Positions 61,701 through 64,000 of a stretch of DNA of 64,000 bases are shown piece by piece. The first letter of the stretch is position 1. Every line of letters starts with the position of its first letter. A program made the position numbers and the translations under genes. The notes beneath the pieces are model-generated. The model was not told the DNA's origin. It ran no database searches and saw only the letters and a program-made list of their open reading frames with translations. The stretch is from Metridium senile (Eukaryota > Cnidaria > Anthozoa > Actiniaria > Metridiidae), in contig OX459102.1 in assembly GCA_949775045.1 (NCBI GenBank), forward strand, positions 9,457,738 to 9,521,737, read 5' to 3'.

Positions 61701-63911
61701 TGCTGCAATACACAAACACACATAAATTAATGCAATATGTTTAAAATATGCAGTGCTGAGACTGTACATACTTGATAATGGCGACTAAAGACAATTTTCA
61801 TTCAAACAACTTATTTTTGTGTATATTTTAGTGTATAAGTTCCAATTTTTCTATAATGGTTATTAGATTAATTTTAATTGTCATTTTTTTTTTAATCTAA
61901 AACATTCTTTAATTATTAAATTATTTAAGATTAAACTACTAATTAAAAAAAATGACAGGAAATTAAAAAAAAAATTAACAATTTTTCTTAACATTAAATT
62001 TTTATTTACCATATTTTTGAAAAACAACAATTACAATAAATTATAAAATATTACAATTATAATTTTTATTATAAACAAAAACTAAATTATACTTTTCTCC
62101 CTTATGTTTTAATTTTCAAGACTTTTTTTTAGAATTTCATAATATTCGTAAATATTTCCTTTATAAAGGGAAACAACAACAGAAAACTGAAACTTAAGCA
62201 TATTAATGACTCTGTTCAGGCACGTTATGATAGATGACACACAATGCATCTAACATTACTGCATGTTATTAAAAATAGCCTCAAACATACAAGTACCTAC
62301 CATCGTTCCCCCTTCTGAATTTGGTCTTGAATTATCATTATCAAAATCACTAGAATCATCATCATCATCAAAGTCTTCTGGATCCCAGCCGTCTTCAGAT
62401 TCATCCTCACTAACAACCTCATCTATTTCATTTTCCATTATTGCCTGGTTTGTACTACAAACTTCCTCTATAACTTCAAATTTGACACCAGTAGATATGT
62501 TTACATTGTACGGTGAAGGGTCCGATTCACTTCTAGTTTTTCGTACGTCAGTAAGATCGGAGTTTATACCCTTAAGGTGTGATTTCTTTTTGGATTTGTC
62601 TACTTGAGCATACAACGGTGCCTCTACACATTCTTGATTTTCAGTTTCAGGTTGTTTTTGTTGTGTTTGCTCTTTATTAATAATATCTTTCTCCTCGCCA
62701 TTTATAGCTGCATCTAACTCTTTGTGTTCGGTACATATTGTTGATTTCCTGGGTGGGGGACGTAATGGCATGTCTGGTTTTGCATGTGACACTTTAGGAT
62801 ACATCCCATCATCATCATCATCATCAAATACACTTTTGGGTGAAGCTTTTGCTGCAGTACCTTCCGCAGTTTCATCTTTCTGTAAAGCTGTGTTTTTATC
62901 TGGGCTATTTGTTAATACAGGAATTTTAGGTGGAGATTTTGACAAAACATCTCCCTCAATGGTTACATTTGACTGTTTACTGACATTTTTAGCTGGGCTA
63001 CCTGTCACCATTATTTTTGGTGGTGACATTGACATTGACATGTCATCCTGCAAACTAGCTTTGTCATTATGAATGTTGTTTTCAGATGGACCTGACAGTC
63101 CTGATGGAGATTCTGATGAATTGTTGACAACAGCTGCATTTGAGTGTTGAGTTTTAGCTGTGTTGTTCATAGATTCATGTGACTGTGATTCTGACACATC
63201 TTCCTCATTAATACTTTCATTTGCTTGTTCTGTTGTGTTTTTGGCTGGGAGTTTTTCAGTGAGTGGCTTTGATTGTGACTCAACACCTGCATTTCTTTGT
63301 CCTGTTGTTGTTGTTCTTGGTTTTATTGTTGGTTTTGCAGGGCTTTTCGGTAACACAGGTGGTTTAGGTGCTATCACTGGTTTTGGAGCAACTGGAGGCT
63401 TAGTAGGCAAAACCCCACCTCCTTTCCTAAACCTTGGTTGATTACCTCGATGTAAAGGGTTCGTAAACTCTGTCATGTGATGCCTTGTTGAATCAAGTTC
63501 AACAGAACATCTCTCAAATGAGCTTGCTAAATTCTTCACACTATCTTTGGCTTTGTCGTCTTGGTCAATAAACATTGGTCTATCTGTCGGCATATCAATG
63601 CTTTTGGATTTGGTATTTACTTTAAATGAAGATGAACATTGGTTACCTCTGCTGAATAGTCCATTAGCTTCGGCAAAAATCACAAGGCTACCTGATATGT
63701 CAGGATCTGAAAAGCTCCTAGAATCTCTTGGATTTCTTGTCTTTGTTTCTTCACTTCTTCCTTTTAAAGCTGAGTATGATATAGGAGTTCCTTCTGGCGT
63801 TCTTGATCTTCTACTTTCTAGTTTGGTTTTCAAAAGTCCAGCTTTTATTGCTGCCAGGCCCTGAGTGGACTGGGCTCTAGTTTTGATAGGTGCTTCAGCT
63901 GAATTGTCCAT
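50358..63911 (-). CDS. Gene 3: FGD-family RhoGEF (DH-PH-FYVE-PH)
   Basis: Fourteen exons join in frame (minus strand): 63911-62301, 61702-61635, 61195-61165, 60572-60424, 60065-60011, 59817-59716, 59140-59053, 58914-58864, 58422-58364, 58037-57966, 57247-57173, 56334-55591, 54633-54539, 50442-50358 (3285 nt, 1094 residues). The layout is that of FGD (faciogenital dysplasia/frabin) proteins: disordered Pro-rich N-terminus (1-537), DH domain (about 540-740), PH1 (about 745-870), FYVE (about 885-950), PH2 (about 978-1075). Family members activate Cdc42-type GTPases and bind actin and phosphoinositide membranes; this one is predicted to do so. All junctions are GT-AG. The 5' UTR is spliced: an acceptor tttctacag lies 4 bases upstream of the ATG. 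Human paralogue assignment is not attempted. Confidence 0.93.
50485..50815 (+). repeat. (ATCA)n / CAGT-type microsatellite
   Basis: Degenerate tetranucleotide tract ending in ~14 perfect ATCA units, in the last intron of gene 3. Confidence 0.93.
50829..54080. mobile_element. 3.25-kb non-autonomous transposon with ~180-bp inverted ends
   Basis: Left arm from GTTTAAAGTGTATATGAACT through CTCGCGGTTTTTTGGCGTTT to about 51010 is inverted at about 53900-54080. No transposase frame. A 1-kb element with its own 9-bp target duplication is nested inside. Occupies most of the last intron of gene 3. Confidence 0.82.
51646..52666. mobile_element. Mutator-like non-autonomous element, 9-bp TSD
   Basis: TACCCTGGGTTCCAGAGGC...CCTCTGGAACCCAGGGTA, arms of ~115 bp, flanked by perfect GATAATTAC copies at 51637-51645 and 52667-52675. 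Nested in the 3.25-kb element. Confidence 0.9.
54693..54907. mobile_element. Fold-back MITE AACAGGTTCC
   Basis: Arms CATTTAAATCTGTAC.., TGATCTGTGTGTT.. and ACCAATCAGAG.. inverted around ttatttctgaagtgaac. The left end carries a duplicated cccatttaaatctgtac. Intron of gene 3. Confidence 0.85.
55030..55580 (+). repeat. (CATCAT)n / (CACCACCAT)n microsatellite
   Basis: About 550 bp, ending ~10 bp from the donor at 55589-55590. It creates a spurious C-terminal extension of the FYVE exon frame. Confidence 0.96.
55591..57247 (-). CDS. Gene 3 exons 11-12: PH1, FYVE and start of PH2
   Basis: Exon 57247-57173 ([14 protein letters not shown]) opens PH1. The 744-nt exon 56334-55591 completes it ([10 protein letters not shown] ... 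[14 protein letters not shown]). It then encodes a full FYVE finger: WVRD (891-894), RRRHHCR (911-917), RVC (942-944) and eight zinc ligands. It starts PH2 ([20 protein letters not shown]). The donor is AATCTG|gtacgt; the frame beyond it is a CAT microsatellite. Confidence 0.94.
56875..56960 (+). repeat. (GGAAA)n microsatellite
   Basis: AAGGAGGAAAGGAGG units in an intron of gene 3. Confidence 0.9.
57405..57960 (+). repeat. (GAAT)n/(GGAT)n microsatellite with longer units
   Basis: Tetranucleotides organised into ~70-90 bp blocks each containing aaattgaaaaatgaatggat. It ends right at the donor 57964-57965 of gene 3. Confidence 0.94.
57966..61702 (-). CDS. Gene 3 exons 2-10: RhoGEF (DH) domain
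   Basis: Nine short exons (31-149 nt). They encode [20 protein letters not shown] (CR1), then [40 protein letters not shown] (CR2). [20 protein letters not shown] follows (CR3, the hallmark helix), then the hinge [20 protein letters not shown]. Phases agree at every junction. All expected DH regions are present. Confidence 0.92.
58087..58252. mobile_element. MITE AGTCCCCTTCACAGT
   Basis: Inverted ends AAATAGTCCCCTTCACAGT / ACTGTGAAGGGGACTATTT and inner CCATCTT/AAGATGG arms. Partial relative at 25562. Intron of gene 3. Confidence 0.85.
58488..58612. mobile_element. MITE ATATCCGTGAAA
   Basis: Ends ATATCCGTGAAAC / TTTCACGGACATAT with inner ACTAAATA/TATTTAGT arms. A single end-like copy (atatccgtgaaacac) lies at 4457. 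Confidence 0.75.
58625..58755 (+). repeat. (CAGA)n microsatellite
   Basis: CAGA and GACAGAA units with a short CGGA run, in an intron of gene 3; a smaller one lies at 58835-58855. Confidence 0.93.
59246..59430. mobile_element. TAGCCTG-family MITE, 9-bp TSD
   Basis: TAGCCTGCGTAGCAAGCG...CGCTTGCTACGCAGGCTA; flanks GATAACGAA (59237-59245) and AATAACGAA (59431-59439). Close relative of 41667-41883. Intron of gene 3. Confidence 0.88.
59440..59650 (+). repeat. (GAAT)n microsatellite
   Basis: Degenerate AATGAATG/GAACGAAT units in an intron of gene 3. Confidence 0.92.
59905..59966 (+). mobile_element. SINE tail fragment
   Basis: acgtcgaaatacagggattc ... agccagtggctaatgttt matches the tail of the SINE at 13180-13510. 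Intronic in gene 3. Confidence 0.65.
60125..60415 (+). repeat. Purine-rich (GGGA/GAAA) tract
   Basis: Strongly strand-asymmetric G/A tract ending ~7 bp from the donor of gene 3 exon 60572-60424. On the sense (minus) strand of the gene it is pyrimidine-rich. Confidence 0.9.
60655..60855 (+). repeat. 22-bp minisatellite
   Basis: About eight units of atggataaatggatgaattaga, intron of gene 3. Confidence 0.94.
61705..62298. other. Intron 1 of gene 3, AT-rich
   Basis: No coding or repeat structure noted beyond A/T homopolymer-rich sequence (61860-62160). Confidence 0.6.
62301..63911 (-). CDS. Gene 3 exon with start codon: Pro-rich N-terminus
   Basis: 537 codons from ATG at 63911-63909 ([15 protein letters not shown]) to the donor ACGATG|gtaggt. 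Contains [24 protein letters not shown] motifs (SH3/profilin-like ligands) and acidic runs ([26 protein letters not shown]). Upstream in-frame codons to 63953 lie before the acceptor at 63916-63917 and are intronic. Confidence 0.9.
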
Positions 63912-64000
63912 AATGCTGTAGAAATAAAGGAAATAGGTCGTGACACATATCATGTTGTATATTGCATGCCAATAATCATACAGGCATTGTTTGACATGTC

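Overview
Eukaryotic, AT-rich, repeat-dense DNA. Spliceosomal introns, domain-shuffled secreted proteins, many MITEs and microsatellites and a tyrosine-recombinase retrotransposon point to a marine invertebrate. A cnidarian (anthozoan) is my best guess; this is inference, because no rRNA or mitochondrial marker is present.

Three protein-coding genes can be assembled exon by exon with consistent splice phases. Gene 1 (+, 990-12733, 5' end outside the window) encodes a secreted or extracellular protein: end of a signal peptide, three F5/8 type C (discoidin-like) domains, one Ig domain, one PAN/apple-like domain, stop. Gene 2 (-, 34505-14354) encodes a 1170-residue, mostly disordered protein with a coding repeat and a C-terminus resembling the katanin p80 con80 domain; I cannot name it. 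Gene 3 (-, 63911-50358) encodes a complete 1094-residue FGD-family protein (Pro-rich N-terminus, DH, PH, FYVE, PH), a predicted Rho-family GEF that binds phosphoinositide membranes. Genes 1 and 2 converge tail to tail (12733/14354). Genes 3 and 2 lie in tandem on the minus strand.

The roughly 16 kb between gene 3 and gene 2 (34.5-50.36 kb) is mobile and repetitive DNA. It holds a near-intact 5.08-kb DIRS-group retrotransposon with split direct repeats (42781-47863), a decayed 5'-truncated LINE (36407-37826) nested between inverted arms, many fold-back elements, and a ~68-bp satellite (48.28-49.86 kb). The introns are also full of satellites (166 bp, 107 bp, 42 bp, ~53 bp), microsatellites and MITEs. 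Several target-site duplications can be read directly: 9 bp (TAGCCTG and TACCCTGGG families, Mutator-like), TTA/TAA (Harbinger-like) and TTAA (piggyBac-like).

The least conventional signal is a group of 'word-reiteration' segments. In each, a different 7-12 nt word (GGGATCA, GCGGTATT, GTTACGT, GTGTTGCGGTG, AAGATACC, ACTGGGATT) recurs at irregular spacing, usually between short GC-rich inverted ends. Minisatellites also lie directly on splice sites of genes 1 and 2, including ghost copies of an exon edge. No CRISPR, operon or bacterial features are expected or seen.
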